DNA of 64,000 nt from Glycomyces xiaoerkulensis (GTDB taxonomy: Bacteria; Actinomycetota; Actinomycetes; Mycobacteriales; Micromonosporaceae): assembly GCF_002798405.1 (NCBI RefSeq), contig NZ_PGGV01000027.1, positions 236,988 through 300,987 of the forward strand. The letters run 5' to 3'. This document shows, in pieces, positions 9,347 to 19,214 of the stretch (its first letter is position 1; each line of letters begins with the position of its first letter). The translations under genes and the position numbers were made by a program. The notes under the pieces are model-generated. The model did no database searches. It was given only the letters and a program-made list of their open reading frames with translations, and was not told where the DNA came from.

Positions 9347-10603
9347 GTGAACCGAGAGCGACTCGAACCGCACGACGCCGTCCCCCGCGCGGCCCTGTGG
9401 ATCCTCATCCCGGCCGCGCTCGCCACCGCCCTCGGCCTGTTCCTGCTGTGGCCATACGGGCTCGAGCAGGCCGAGGACTCCGGATTCGGCACCGAGGTGA
9501 CCGGACGGGTGCTCACCGTCCACCAGACCGAATGCGACCCGGCCCAGGCCGAACTGTCCGAGCACCTGCGGGCCGACCGCTGCGGCGAAGTCGCGGTCGG
9601 CCTCACCACCGGCCCCGACGCCGGCCGGGAGATCGTCGTCGACCTGCCCACCGGACCGGGCGCGGCCGAACCCGAGGCCGGCCAGGACGTCGTCCTCATC
9701 CACACGCCCGACTCGGTGAGCGGGCAGGAATACCACATCATCGACCACGAACGCTCCAGCCCGCTGTGGGCGCTCCTGATCGCGTTCGCCCTGGCCGTGA
9801 TCGCCTTCGGCCGCTGGAAGGGGATCAGGTCCCTGGCGAGCCTCGGGGTCACCTTCGCGGTCCTGCTGCTGTTCATCGTCCCGGCGATCCTGGACGGCTC
9901 CGCCCCCATCCTGGTCGCCATCGTCGGCGCCGCGGCGATCATGCTCGTCTCGCTGTACCTCTCCCACGGATGGAACCGGACCACCACCGTGGCGGTGGTC
10001 GGGACCCTCGCCTCCCTGGTCGCCACCGGCCTGCTGGCGCAGGGCGCGGTGCACCTGGCCCATCTCAACGGCGTCCTGGACGAGGAGACCACCACCCTGG
10101 CGATGCAGTACCCGATCGACATGTCGGGCCTGCTGCTGGCGGGCATCCTCATCGGCGCGCTCGGCGTCATCGACGACGTGACCGTCTCCCAGGCGGCCAC
10201 GGTCGACGAACTGTCCAAAGCCAACCCCAAATGGGGCCGGACCCGCCTGTTCTCCTCGGGCATGCGCGTCGGCAGGGACCACCTGACCAGCGTGATCAAC
10301 ACGCTGGTACTGGCCTACGCGGGCGCCTCCCTGCCGCTACTGGTGCTCATCGCCGCCGCCAACCGCCCCCTGGGCCAGGTCCTGACCAGCCAGACGATCG
10401 CCACCGAGATCGCCCGCTCGATCGTCGGCACTCTCGGCCTGATCGCGGCGGTGCCGATCACCACCTGGATGGCCGCCTACCTGGCCCGCCGCACCCCCAA
10501 GGAACCCAAGCCGCCCAAACGGCCCCGGCCGCGCCCGGCCTCCGACCCGGTCGAGACCTGGGACGAGGAGGACTCGCCCTTCCCACCCTCCCACCTGCGC
10601 TAG
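9347..10603 (+). CDS. YibE/F family multi-pass membrane protein
   Basis: A 418-residue protein: one N-terminal membrane segment (residues 18-38), an extracytoplasmic domain of about 100 residues (TGRVLTVHQTECDPAQ...), then seven or so membrane segments and a Pro/Arg-rich cytoplasmic tail. The stretch IGALGVIDDVTVSQAATVDEL is typical of the YibE/F family. The function of the family is not settled. Start GTG at 9347. It ends four bases before the stop of the convergent LysR gene. Confidence 0.85.
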   Translation: MNRERLEPHDAVPRAALWILIPAALATALGLFLLWPYGLEQAEDSGFGTEVTGRVLTVHQTECDPAQAELSEHLRADRCGEVAVGLTTGPDAGREIVVDLPTGPGAAEPEAGQDVVLIHTPDSVSGQEYHIIDHERSSPLWALLIAFALAVIAFGRWKGIRSLASLGVTFAVLLLFIVPAILDGSAPILVAIVGAAAIMLVSLYLSHGWNRTTTVAVVGTLASLVATGLLAQGAVHLAHLNGVLDEETTTLAMQYPIDMSGLLLAGILIGALGVIDDVTVSQAATVDELSKANPKWGRTRLFSSGMRVGRDHLTSVINTLVLAYAGASLPLLVLIAAANRPLGQVLTSQTIATEIARSIVGTLGLIAAVPITTWMAAYLARRTPKEPKPPKRPRPRPASDPVETWDEEDSPFPPSHLR

Positions 10604-10607
10604 GCGC

Positions 10608-11519
10608 CTAAGCGGCGCTCATCAGCTTCCGCGCGGCCTGGTGCAACGCCTGCAGGACCGTCATCACCGCCGGACGGCCGGTCGAGGCCGTCCGGTGCAC
10701 CGCGTACACGTCCCGCCCCGACAGCGGCTCGGCGACGCGGCGGACCGCCACCCCGCGACGCTCGGCCGCGGCCATCCACGGCGCCACGGTGACCCCCAGG
10801 CCCTTGGCCACCAGCGTCAAGATCGTGTCCAGCCCCTCGAACTCCGACACCGGAGCGGTGATGCCCTCGGCGCGCCAGAGCCGATCCAGCGCCATGCGGG
10901 ACGGCTCCCCCTCCGGCGAGGCGATCCAGGCCTCCTCCGACAGCGCGTGCGCCGACAGCACCGACTCGCCCGCCAGCGCGTGCTTGGCCGGCAGCACCGC
11001 CACCAGCGGGTCGCCCACCAGATGGTGGTAGGTCAGCGGCCCCACCGTCGCGGGCCGCCGGATGCCCGACCAGTCGTCGACCAGGGCGATGTCGATCTCC
11101 CCCGAACGCACCCGGCTGAGGCTCTCGGTGACCGTGCGCTGCTGCCGCAGCACCATCGTCAGCTCCCGGTGCCGACGCAGCCGGCGGACGATCGGCCCGG
11201 CCAGCGCGACCGCGACGGTCGGGAACGCCGCGACCGTGACCCGCCCCCGCGGCACCGCCGCCTCGGCGGCCAGATCCGACTCGGCCGCCTCGATCGCATC
11301 GAGGATCGACCCGGCGTGCTCTACCAGGCGCCGGCCGGCGTCGGTCAACTGCGCCGAGCGGGCCGTGCGCTCCAGCAGCGCCACACCCGTCTCCTTCTCC
11401 AGGGCCGTCAACTGCTGCGACACCGCCGAGGCGGTCTGCCCGGTCGCGACGGCGGTGGCGGCGATCGAGCCGCGGGCGGCGAACTCGTAGAGCAACCGCA
11501 GGCGGCGCACATCAAGCAT
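10608..11519 (-). CDS. LysR family transcriptional regulator
   Basis: A 303-residue regulator. The N-terminal winged helix (residues 1-60: RRLRLLYEFAARGSIAATA, TASAVSQQLTALEKETG) is followed by a LysR substrate-binding domain (about 90-300). It is divergent from the aminotransferase gene with 98 bases between the starts, the classical layout for LysR control of a neighbour. The ligand is unknown. Confidence 0.9.
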   Translation of the reverse strand: MLDVRRLRLLYEFAARGSIAATAVATGQTASAVSQQLTALEKETGVALLERTARSAQLTDAGRRLVEHAGSILDAIEAAESDLAAEAAVPRGRVTVAAFPTVAVALAGPIVRRLRRHRELTMVLRQQRTVTESLSRVRSGEIDIALVDDWSGIRRPATVGPLTYHHLVGDPLVAVLPAKHALAGESVLSAHALSEEAWIASPEGEPSRMALDRLWRAEGITAPVSEFEGLDTILTLVAKGLGVTVAPWMAAAERRGVAVRRVAEPLSGRDVYAVHRTASTGRPAVMTVLQALHQAARKLMSAA

Positions 11520-11617
11520 AAGAACATCTTAGCCTAGGCGAAAGCCACGAATACTTGCATTGATGCTCTGCGGGGACCAGTCTGGGTGCCGTAAACACCG
11601 AACACGAAGGAGCACCC

Positions 11618-12895
11618 GTGACCGTCTCAGCCACCCTCGCCGCAGGCGAGACCATCGCAGCCAGACGCGCCGCCGGACAGGAGGTGCTCGCGCTGGCCTT
11701 CGGCGAGGCCGGAATCCCGGTGCACCCCTTGCTGGGGCAGCGGCTCGGCGACGCGGCCGCCGAAACCTCCTACGGACCGGTCTCCGGCATCCGGCCCGCC
11801 CGCGAGGCCGCCGCCGGGTACTGGACCCGCCGCGGCCTGACCACCGACTCCGACCAGGTCCTGCTCGGTCCGGGATCGAAACCGCTGCTGCTGGCGGTCC
11901 TGGCCGCCACCGGGGGCGACCCGGTGATCCCCATCCCGGCATGGGTCTCCTACGCCGCCCAGGCGTCGCTGCTGGGCCGCCGCCCGCTGCGGGTGCCGGC
12001 ACCGGCCGGTGAGGGCGGCGTCCCGGACGCCGAGGCGCTCGAGGCGGCCGTGGTCGCCGCACGCCGGGACGGCCTCGACCCGAGGGTCGTGGTCCTGACC
12101 CTGCCGGACAACCCGACCGGGCGGCTGGCCTCCGATACCGCCGTCAAGGCCGTCTGCGAGGTCGCCCGCGAACAGGACCTGACCATCCTGGCCGACGAGA
12201 TCTACCGCGACCTGGTCTTCGAGGAGGGCCCGTTCCCGTCCCCGGCGGCCTGGGCACCCGAGCGGACGGTCACCACCACCGCGCTCAGCAAGAACTACGC
12301 CCTGGGCGGCTGGCGCCTCGGCGCCGCCCGCTTCGGGGACTCCGGCGAGGGCGCGCGCCTGCGGGAGGCCGTGCGCGGCATCGCCTCCGAGATGTGGTCG
12401 TCGCCGCCGATGCCGATGCAGCACGCCGCGGCCTACGCCTGGTCCGACCCGGTCGAACTGGCCGACCGCCTGGTCGCCTCGCGGCGCCTCCACGGCGCGG
12501 TCACCGGGGCCGTCGCCGAGGTCTTCGGCGCCGTCGGCTGCGAGGTCGCCCCGCCTCAGGGCGGGTTCTACGTATGGCCGGACTTCGCACCCCTGCGCGG
12601 CGCTCTCGAAGCCGAATGGTCGGTCCGCGGCAGCACCGACCTGGCGCGGGTCCTGCTCGACCGGTTCGGGATCGGCGTGCTGCCGGGGGCGGCGTTCGGG
12701 GAGCCGGACCAAGGGCTCGGCGGCGACCGGACGGAGCCGCTGACGCTGCGGGTGGCGGTGCCGGGGATCTACGGCGCGAACGACTCCGAGCGGCTGGCCG
12801 CGCTGGTCTCCACCGAGCCGCTGGAGCTGCCGTGGATCGATCGGGCGGTCGCCGGGCTGCGCGGCAAGCTCGAGTCGCTGGTGGGTGTGGCGTGA
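11618..12895 (+). CDS. Class I/II pyridoxal-phosphate aminotransferase
   Basis: A 425-residue fold-type I aminotransferase. The PLP-binding Asn is in LPDNPTGR, the Asp-Tyr pair in ADEIYRDL, the PLP lysine in TALSKNYALGGWRLG, and a C-terminal Arg in TLRVAVPG. The start is GTG at 11618, with GAAGGAG seven bases ahead. It is probably under the divergent LysR regulator. The donor and acceptor cannot be named from sequence; aspartate-type aminotransferases are the nearest group. Confidence 0.88.
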   Translation: MTVSATLAAGETIAARRAAGQEVLALAFGEAGIPVHPLLGQRLGDAAAETSYGPVSGIRPAREAAAGYWTRRGLTTDSDQVLLGPGSKPLLLAVLAATGGDPVIPIPAWVSYAAQASLLGRRPLRVPAPAGEGGVPDAEALEAAVVAARRDGLDPRVVVLTLPDNPTGRLASDTAVKAVCEVAREQDLTILADEIYRDLVFEEGPFPSPAAWAPERTVTTTALSKNYALGGWRLGAARFGDSGEGARLREAVRGIASEMWSSPPMPMQHAAAYAWSDPVELADRLVASRRLHGAVTGAVAEVFGAVGCEVAPPQGGFYVWPDFAPLRGALEAEWSVRGSTDLARVLLDRFGIGVLPGAAFGEPDQGLGGDRTEPLTLRVAVPGIYGANDSERLAALVSTEPLELPWIDRAVAGLRGKLESLVGVA

Positions 12896-12911
12896 GGCGC
12901 GGCGGGCGTGC

Positions 12912-13280
12912 TCACAACCAGGTCTCGACCGCCGCGAACGCGGCGTGGACCGCCGTGAACGCGGCGTAGACCACCGCGGCGGCGATGAGCAGCCCGATGG
13001 CCAGGAACAGCACGCCCACCACGCGCTGGATCTCGAGTTCGCGTCCGTCCCGGACCGGTCCGCGCCAGCGGCCGTACCGCCAGTGGTCCCGGCCGGCGGT
13101 GATGTCCTCCAGGTCCCACAGGAGCGCCTGGAGTTCGGCGACGCTCACCGCCCGGCGGGCCAGTCGGCGGCGCAGCCGGTAGTCGTGCGAGCCGATCCTC
13201 CGGCGGCGGCGCGCCGCCGCGAGCCGGCCCAGGGCGATCCGCCTGTCGGCCTTCGAGGCGCGAGAATCAAAGGCGCCCAT
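12912..13280 (-). CDS. DUF1707-domain membrane protein
   Basis: A 122-residue protein. Residues about 2-58 follow the DUF1707 (SHOCT-like) pattern: S-A-D-R-x-x-x-L, then a G-x-x-x-x-x-E/D-Y helix and LQALLWDLED. One membrane segment follows at about 82-103, then an alanine-rich end. The ATG at 13280 is chosen because GGGGAGGTGTC precedes it; an upstream start would add nine residues. It is convergent with the aminotransferase. Function unknown. Confidence 0.7.
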   Translation of the reverse strand: MGAFDSRASKADRRIALGRLAAARRRRRIGSHDYRLRRRLARRAVSVAELQALLWDLEDITAGRDHWRYGRWRGPVRDGRELEIQRVVGVLFLAIGLLIAAAVVYAAFTAVHAAFAAVETWL

Positions 13281-13353
13281 GACACCTCCCCACCTGCTGT
13301 ACCTCAATGATGACAGGTCGGCGGCGAAGGCGCACGCCTCGATTCGGCGGCGG

Positions 13354-13644
13354 TCAGTCCAGCATCTCGGAGATCGCCCGCGCCAGGTCGGTGTCCTTCT
13401 CCGACACCTTGTTGCCGGCGGAGTGGGTGGTGGTCGACACGGTCAGCTTGTTGTAGCGGATCGTCAGGTCCGCGTGGTGGTTTCGGCGCTCCTGGAGCCA
13501 GCCGACAGCCGCCGCCGCGGAGACGGCGGCCAGGTGGCCGTTGAAGGTCCACGACTGCTCCAGGCGGTCGCCCGCGTGGGTCCAGCCCGGCAGCTCGGAC
13601 AGCGCCAGCTCGATCTCGGCCTCGGTCAACGCTCTATCGGTCAT
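13354..13644 (-). CDS. Pterin-4a-carbinolamine dehydratase (PCD/DCoH family)
   Basis: A 96-residue protein dehydrating 4a-hydroxytetrahydrobiopterin. The family motif is present: NHHADLTIRYNKLTVSTTTH, with the HH pair and later His, plus SELPGWTHAGDRLEQSWTF at the start. The length is normal for the family. It lies 12 bases downstream of the carbonic anhydrase gene on the same strand, so they are probably co-transcribed. No aromatic amino acid hydroxylase is visible nearby, so the physiological role is open. Confidence 0.88.
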   Translation of the reverse strand: MTDRALTEAEIELALSELPGWTHAGDRLEQSWTFNGHLAAVSAAAAVGWLQERRNHHADLTIRYNKLTVSTTTHSAGNKVSEKDTDLARAISEMLD

Positions 13645-13656
13645 GATCCGATTGTG

Positions 13657-14268
13657 TCAGTTCTCCTCGACCAGCGAGACGACTCCCGTGTCGAGATCGT
13701 AGACCGCGCCGACGACCAGCACGTCCTCGAGCGAGGTGCGGCGGGACAGGTCCGCGACGGTGCGCCGCACCTGCAGCCGCATGGCGTGCGAGGCGACCTC
13801 CCGTTCCGGGCCGGCTTCGGCCAGCGCCTGCGAGGCCGGCTGCCACAACTGCTCGACCAGGTAGTCGCTGCGGGGGTCGTGCGTGTCGGCTTCGACGGCC
13901 CGGACGGCCGCGCCGATGGCACCGCAGCGCTCGTGGCCGAGCACCACGACCAGGCCGATGCCGAGCTCGGCGGCGGCGAACTCGAGCGAGCCGACCGCGG
14001 CCCGGTCGGGCACGTGCCCGGCGGTCCGGACGACCAGGAGCTGGCCGAAGTCGCAGTCGAAGACCGACTCGGCGGTGACGCGCGAGTCGATGCAGGTGAA
14101 CACGGCGGCACCGGGCCGCTGGTCGGGGGCGGCGCCCCGGGCCGCGGTGATGTCGCGCCGGTAGCGGGGCTCGCCGGCGACGAACCGGCCGTTGCCCTCG
14201 ATCAGGCCCACCAGGGTGGAGCCGGCCGGGTGCTTCTCGATCAGTGCGGAGGCGGTTGATTCAGGCAC
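13657..14268 (-). CDS. Beta-class carbonic anhydrase
   Basis: Interconverts CO2 and bicarbonate in the cytoplasm. Zinc ligands appear as Cys in FTCIDSRVTAESVF and His/Cys in VLGHERCGAI, with the Asp-Arg dyad in CIDSR. The GTG at 14268 gives 203 residues, normal for the family. The ribosome site there is poor, and the frame stays open further upstream, so the start is uncertain. It shares the upstream region with the divergent HxlR gene and precedes the pterin dehydratase gene. Confidence 0.87.
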   Translation of the reverse strand: MPESTASALIEKHPAGSTLVGLIEGNGRFVAGEPRYRRDITAARGAAPDQRPGAAVFTCIDSRVTAESVFDCDFGQLLVVRTAGHVPDRAAVGSLEFAAAELGIGLVVVLGHERCGAIGAAVRAVEADTHDPRSDYLVEQLWQPASQALAEAGPEREVASHAMRLQVRRTVADLSRRTSLEDVLVVGAVYDLDTGVVSLVEEN

Positions 14269-14449
14269 CCCTGAATGGTGCCGAATCGAAGCGGGACCCG
14301 CAAGGTGTCCGCGCGCAGCGACACATATGATCCGCGGACCCGTCGTTACCGGAACGTGATCCTCCGGTCCTGCAGCAGGAGTAAATGATCTTGCTTCGAT
14401 ATCGTATGATCGCGGTCGCAGAGCCATCCACGCCGACCTGGAGGAACAC

Positions 14450-15124
14450 GTGCGCACCTACGGCGACGGCTGCCCCGCCGCACACGCCCTCGACCTCATC
14501 GGCGAACGCTGGTCGCTCCTGATCGTCCGCGAACTCATACTCGGGCCCAAACGATTCACCGACCTCCGCGCCGGCCTCCACGGCGCCAGCGCCAACGTCA
14601 TCTCCCAACGCCTCCGCGAACTGGAGACCCACGGCGTGGTCACCAAGCGCCGACTCCCGCCCCCGGCCGCCTCCAAGGTGTACGAACTCAGCGAATGGGG
14701 CCGCGAACTCGAAGCGATCATCGTCCCCCTCATCCGCTGGGGCGCACGCTCGGCCGCGATCCCCCTCGACGCGCCGACCGGCACCGACGCCCTCATCCTC
14801 GCCATGCGCGGCCTGTTCACGCCCGTCGCCGCCCAGGACTTCGACGCCGCATTCGAACTGTGGATCGGCGACCGGCCGTTCGTCGCCGAAATCCTCGACA
14901 CCCAACTGCTGCTGGCACCCGGGCGCCCCGAACACCCGCACGCGGTCATCCGCACCGACCCCGAAACCCTCAAACGACTCACCCTCGGCGGACGCAGCCT
15001 CGACGTCTCACTGCACGCCGGCCGCATCACCGTCCAAGGCGACCAGGCCATGGCCGAACGATTCCTCGGCATGTTCCGACTGCCCGAACCGGCCTCCGCC
15101 TCCCGCCTCGAAGCGGAGGTCTAA
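14450..15124 (+). CDS. HxlR-type regulator with C-terminal SCP2-like domain
   Basis: A 224-residue protein. The N-terminal HxlR winged helix (CPAAHALDLIGERWSLLIVR, FTDLRAGLHGASANVISQRL) is followed at about 110-215 by a domain resembling SCP2 sterol-carrier folds (VSLHAGRITVQGDQAMAERF). The GTG start has GGAGG ahead of it. CGATATCG and nearby TATGATC repeats at about 14395-14412 may be an autoregulatory site. Codon choice is unusually C-ended and G-poor, like the SARP gene that follows. It overlaps the convergent DUF1445 gene by four bases. Confidence 0.85.
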   Translation: MRTYGDGCPAAHALDLIGERWSLLIVRELILGPKRFTDLRAGLHGASANVISQRLRELETHGVVTKRRLPPPAASKVYELSEWGRELEAIIVPLIRWGARSAAIPLDAPTGTDALILAMRGLFTPVAAQDFDAAFELWIGDRPFVAEILDTQLLLAPGRPEHPHAVIRTDPETLKRLTLGGRSLDVSLHAGRITVQGDQAMAERFLGMFRLPEPASASRLEAEV

Positions 15125-15930
15125 AGCGGCGTCGACGCCGGGACCCGCAGCCGGGCGCGGCGGTCGGTGATGAGCATGTACCCCGGAGCATGCGTGATCG
15201 CCAGCGGCACCCGGGCCTGCGACACCGCCTCCTGCAGGGTCACCCCGCACGCCCAGAACACCGGCTCGTCCCCGGGAGCGATCTCGACCGGCTCGCCGAA
15301 ATCCGGCCGGTCCAGGCGGCGGATGCCGAGCCCGCCGGGCGCCCCCACGTGCACCGGCGCCCCCTGGGCGTACGGCATCGCCTCGGTGACCATCGCCGCC
15401 CGCGCCACCAGATGCGACGGCACCGGCCGCATCGACACCAACAGCCGGCTCCGGAAGCGCCCGGCCGACAAGCAGGGGCGGGCGGTGCGGTAGATCGGCG
15501 CCGGCCGGCCCTGCTCCCAGTGACGCATCGGCACGCCCCGCTCGGCCAGAGCCGACTCGAACGTGAACGCGCAACCGACCAGGAACGTCACCAGATCCCC
15601 GCTCCACAGCCCGGCCACCTCCGAGCGCCGGTCCACGACCGACCCGTTCCGCCACACCAGATAAGCGGGCAAGTCGCGACGCAGGTCGGCGCCCTCGGCG
15701 AGCACCGAGGTGAACCGGCCGGGACCGACCACGTCCAGCAGCGGGCACGCCCGCTGGTTACGGACGGCGAAGCGACGCAAGGCCACCGCATAGCGGCCGG
15801 GCACGCTGATCAGCCCCGCCTGGACGAACCCGCGGGCCCAGCCGGCAGTCGAGGCCACCAGCCCCTCGCGGAAGCCCACTCGGGCCTCGGCCGGAAGGAT
15901 CCGCGGTTCAGGACGCTGTCCATCGAACAT
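15121..15930 (-). CDS. DUF1445 (UPF0317) putative hydro-lyase
   Basis: A 269-residue protein of the DUF1445 family, annotated as putative hydro-lyase and related to the N-terminal part of D-glutamate cyclase. Motifs: GWARGFVQAGLISVPGRYA, CPLLDVV, DLVTFLVGCAFTFE, VFWACGVTLQEA, ITHAPGYMLITD. The ATG has GAGGAGGAGAC before it. No 5-oxoprolinase genes lie nearby, so a role in oxoproline metabolism is only a family hint. Confidence 0.82.
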   Translation of the reverse strand: MFDGQRPEPRILPAEARVGFREGLVASTAGWARGFVQAGLISVPGRYAVALRRFAVRNQRACPLLDVVGPGRFTSVLAEGADLRRDLPAYLVWRNGSVVDRRSEVAGLWSGDLVTFLVGCAFTFESALAERGVPMRHWEQGRPAPIYRTARPCLSAGRFRSRLLVSMRPVPSHLVARAAMVTEAMPYAQGAPVHVGAPGGLGIRRLDRPDFGEPVEIAPGDEPVFWACGVTLQEAVSQARVPLAITHAPGYMLITDRRARLRVPASTPL

Positions 15931-16166
15931 GTCTCCTCCTCAACGATTCGCTGCCCCGAGCATCCGACCCGACGCGACATAAGACTCATCACTTCTTCAT
16001 AAATCCGAACCGGCCCGCCCCGCAGGGTTCCCAGGCGCCCACCGAATCGACTTACACTGGAAGTTCGTCCCCGCCTGCACCACGTGCCGACGCCGCACCC
16101 CGGCCCGCACACCGCAGGCCCCGCAGCCCGGCGCACCGGACGCCCCGCCCGAACCGGAGGTCGCCC

Positions 16167-19100
16167 ATGGAGTTCGGCATCCTCGGACCACTCCAGATCA
16201 CGCGCAACGGCGCCCCCGTACCCCTCCCCGGCCGCGTCCTCCCCCGCCTCGTCGCCGTACTGCTACTCGACGCCAACCACGTCGTCCCGCCGCCCAAACT
16301 CATCGAAGCCATGTGGGAAGACCGCCCGCCCGCCACCACCCGCCGACAGATCCAGAACAAGGTCGCCGACGCCCGAAGCCTCCTGCTCGACCACGACATC
16401 GCCGGAATCGAAACCGTCGGCGAAGGCTACCGACTACAAATACGCACCGAACAACTCGACTCACTCCGCTTCCAATCCGGCGTCCGAATCGCCCGCGAAC
16501 AAGTCGACGCCTCCGAACCCGAAGCCGCCCTCGAAAGCCTCCGCCAAGCCCTCGCACTATGGCGCGGCCCGACCCTGACCGACCTCACCGGACGCGTCAT
16601 CGAAGCCGAAGCCGCACTCTGGAACGAAGAACGAGCCGCCGCCGAAGAAGACCGCGCCGAACTCGCCCTCACCCTCAACACCGGCGAAGCACTCATCGGC
16701 GACCTCCGCCGAGTCCTCGAACAACACCCCTACCGGCAACGCACCGCCGAACTGCTCATGACCGCCCTCTACCGCGACGACCGCATCCCCGAAGCCCTCG
16801 ACACCTTCGAAACCATGCGAGCGCGACTCAGCGACGAACTCGGCATCGACCCCCGCAAAAACCTCCGCGACCTCCACACCGCAATCCTCCGCAACGACCC
16901 CACCCTCAACGGCCCCAAAGAAACCCCAGAGGTCCCCCCACCCGACGACACCCTCCCGCCACCCGCCCAACTCCCCGCCGACAGCGTCCACTTCACCGGC
17001 CGCCGACCCCAACTCCAAACCCTCGACCGCCTACTCCAACCCGGCCCCAACATCGCCGTACTCTCCGGCATCGGCGGCACCGGCAAAACCGCACTCGCAC
17101 TCCACTGGGCCCACCGCACCCGCGACCGATTCGACCACGGCCAGCTCTACGTCAACCTCCGCGGCTTCGACCGCGCCCCACCACTCACCCCCCTCGACGC
17201 CCTCGCCGGATTCCTACGAGCACTCCGCGTCCCCAGCGAAACCATCCCCTCCGACACCGACGAAGCCGCAACACTCCTGCGAACACGCCTGGCCGACACC
17301 CGCACACTCCTCGTCCTCGACAACGCCCACAGCGCCCAACAGGTCAAACCACTCCTACCGGCCACCTCCGAATGCGCCACCGTCATCACCAGCCGTTACC
17401 GACTCGCCGAACTCGCCGCCCTCTACGACGTCATCCAAATCAGCGTCCCCTCCCTCGAACCCGACGACTCGATCCGACTCCTCACCAACATCGCCGGCAC
17501 CGCCCGACTCGCCGCCGAACCCCAAGCCGCCCGCCACATCGCCAAAGCATGCGCCGGCCTCCCCCTCGCACTCAGAATCGTCGGCACCAACCTCACCGGA
17601 CAACCCGACCGCACCCTCGCCGACACCGCCACCGAACTCACCGACCACGACCGACTCCCCCAACTCGCCGTCGAAGGCGACCCCACCACCACCGTCGCCG
17701 CCGCATTCGACCTGTCATTCCAAACCCTCGGACCCGACGAAGAACAGCTCTACCTCAAACTCGCCTGCCTCCCCGGAGCCGACATCAGCAAAGGACTCGC
17801 CACCGCACTCGCCGACGGCCCACCCGCCACAACCGAACGCATCCTCTCCCGACTCGTCACCGCCAACCGCATCGAGGAATACCGCCCCGGCCGCTACCGA
17901 TTCCACGACCTCGTAGGCGAATACGCCCGCCGAAAGGCCGAAGAAGCCTTCAACCCACCCGAACTCCAGCAACTACGCGAACAGGTCGTCCACTGGTACA
18001 CCCACGGCGACACCACCCGACTCCCGGTCAACGAATACCGCAACATCATCTCCACCTTCCTCGACTGGAACGGCCACCCCACCGCCTCCCGACTCCTCAC
18101 CCGCCTGGTCGCCTTCGCCGACGCCGGATACCGCGAAGAACCCAGCGACACCCTCTACGAAATGCCCGAACTCGCCTTCGTCGCCGAACGCGCCATCGAA
18201 ACCGGACAGCGATCCGACGACCCCATGGACGCCGTACGCGCCTACGCGCTGGCCGACGCCGTCGCCTACGCCTCGGGCGACCTCGACCGATCGATGCGGT
18301 ACGCCCACAAGCGCCTGGCGGCACTGCGGCGCACCCCCCACGGCGACGCCACCGGCAAAGCCCGGGGCGACCTCGGCACCACCATGACCCAGGCCGGCCG
18401 GTACCGCGAAGCGGTCTCGCTGCTGCGCGAGGCCGTCGCCGCCGCCGAACGATCCGGCCGCCGGCAGGTGCAGGTCGAGGTGCTCACCTCACTGGGCTCG
18501 GTGCTGCGCCGCATGGGCATCTACGCCGAGTCCGAGACGCTCCTGCTGCGCGCCCGCGACATCGACGCCTCCCTCGAAGGCGGACCCACCTCGGTCTACC
18601 CGCTGCTGTCGCTCACCGAGCTCTACATCGACACCCAGCGCGTCACCGCCGCCGAGGAACTGTGCCAGACCATCTCGGAGATGCTGCGCGACCACCCCTC
18701 CAAGTACTTCCACGCCCGGCTCTACTTCCGCCAGGCCGCCGTCCACCGGGCCGACCACGACCACGTGCGCGCCGAGGCCGCGCTCACCCGGGGCCTCGAA
18801 CTGGTCGAGGAGGTCAACTCCTGGCGGCACCAGCTCGTCTACACCTACCGGCTGGCCGAACTGCTCGTCGACACCGGACAGGTCGACCGGGCCCGCGAAG
18901 CGCTCGACCGGGTCGACGGCCTCGACCGCTACCAGACCTCCGAGACGCTCGCGGTGCGCGCTCGGGTGCTGTGCAAGCTGCACGCCCGCACCGGCGACCT
19001 GCACCGATCGATCAAACTCGGGCGGCAGGCGGCCGACGTGTTCGCGGCCATGCCCGACCCGCTGCGGCAGGCCAGGAGCCTGGTCGCCCTCGCCCGCGCT

Positions 19101-19214
19101 TACGAGCGGGCCGACCACGCCGAAGCGGCCGCCGACTGCCGCGCCGAAGCCCACGACCTGTTCACCCGGCTCGGAATCGACCCCCACCGAGGCGCCGCGG
19201 CTCCAGTCGCCTGA
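16167..19214 (+). CDS. SARP-family transcriptional activator with NB-ARC and TPR regions (AfsR-like)
   Basis: A 1015-residue regulator. Order: winged-helix DNA-binding domain (residues 1-95), bacterial transcriptional activation domain (about 100-245, ending LGIDPRKNLRDLHTAILR), NB-ARC ATPase (about 275-560, P-loop GIGGTGKTALALHWAH near 300), then TPR-like helices to the end. Such proteins activate secondary-metabolite or stress genes; the target is unknown because no biosynthetic cluster is adjacent. GGAGG precedes the ATG. Codon use changes inside the gene near 18240: before it third positions are almost all C or A, after it CTG/GCG-type codons appear freely. Confidence 0.92.
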   Translation: MEFGILGPLQITRNGAPVPLPGRVLPRLVAVLLLDANHVVPPPKLIEAMWEDRPPATTRRQIQNKVADARSLLLDHDIAGIETVGEGYRLQIRTEQLDSLRFQSGVRIAREQVDASEPEAALESLRQALALWRGPTLTDLTGRVIEAEAALWNEERAAAEEDRAELALTLNTGEALIGDLRRVLEQHPYRQRTAELLMTALYRDDRIPEALDTFETMRARLSDELGIDPRKNLRDLHTAILRNDPTLNGPKETPEVPPPDDTLPPPAQLPADSVHFTGRRPQLQTLDRLLQPGPNIAVLSGIGGTGKTALALHWAHRTRDRFDHGQLYVNLRGFDRAPPLTPLDALAGFLRALRVPSETIPSDTDEAATLLRTRLADTRTLLVLDNAHSAQQVKPLLPATSECATVITSRYRLAELAALYDVIQISVPSLEPDDSIRLLTNIAGTARLAAEPQAARHIAKACAGLPLALRIVGTNLTGQPDRTLADTATELTDHDRLPQLAVEGDPTTTVAAAFDLSFQTLGPDEEQLYLKLACLPGADISKGLATALADGPPATTERILSRLVTANRIEEYRPGRYRFHDLVGEYARRKAEEAFNPPELQQLREQVVHWYTHGDTTRLPVNEYRNIISTFLDWNGHPTASRLLTRLVAFADAGYREEPSDTLYEMPELAFVAERAIETGQRSDDPMDAVRAYALADAVAYASGDLDRSMRYAHKRLAALRRTPHGDATGKARGDLGTTMTQAGRYREAVSLLREAVAAAERSGRRQVQVEVLTSLGSVLRRMGIYAESETLLLRARDIDASLEGGPTSVYPLLSLTELYIDTQRVTAAEELCQTISEMLRDHPSKYFHARLYFRQAAVHRADHDHVRAEAALTRGLELVEEVNSWRHQLVYTYRLAELLVDTGQVDRAREALDRVDGLDRYQTSETLAVRARVLCKLHARTGDLHRSIKLGRQAADVFAAMPDPLRQARSLVALARAYERADHAEAAADCRAEAHDLFTRLGIDPHRGAAAPVA

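Noticed and set aside
12900..12990. Short tandem-like repeats (GCGAACGCGGCGT units)
   Set aside because: They encode the alanine-rich C-terminus of the DUF1707 protein and need no separate explanation.
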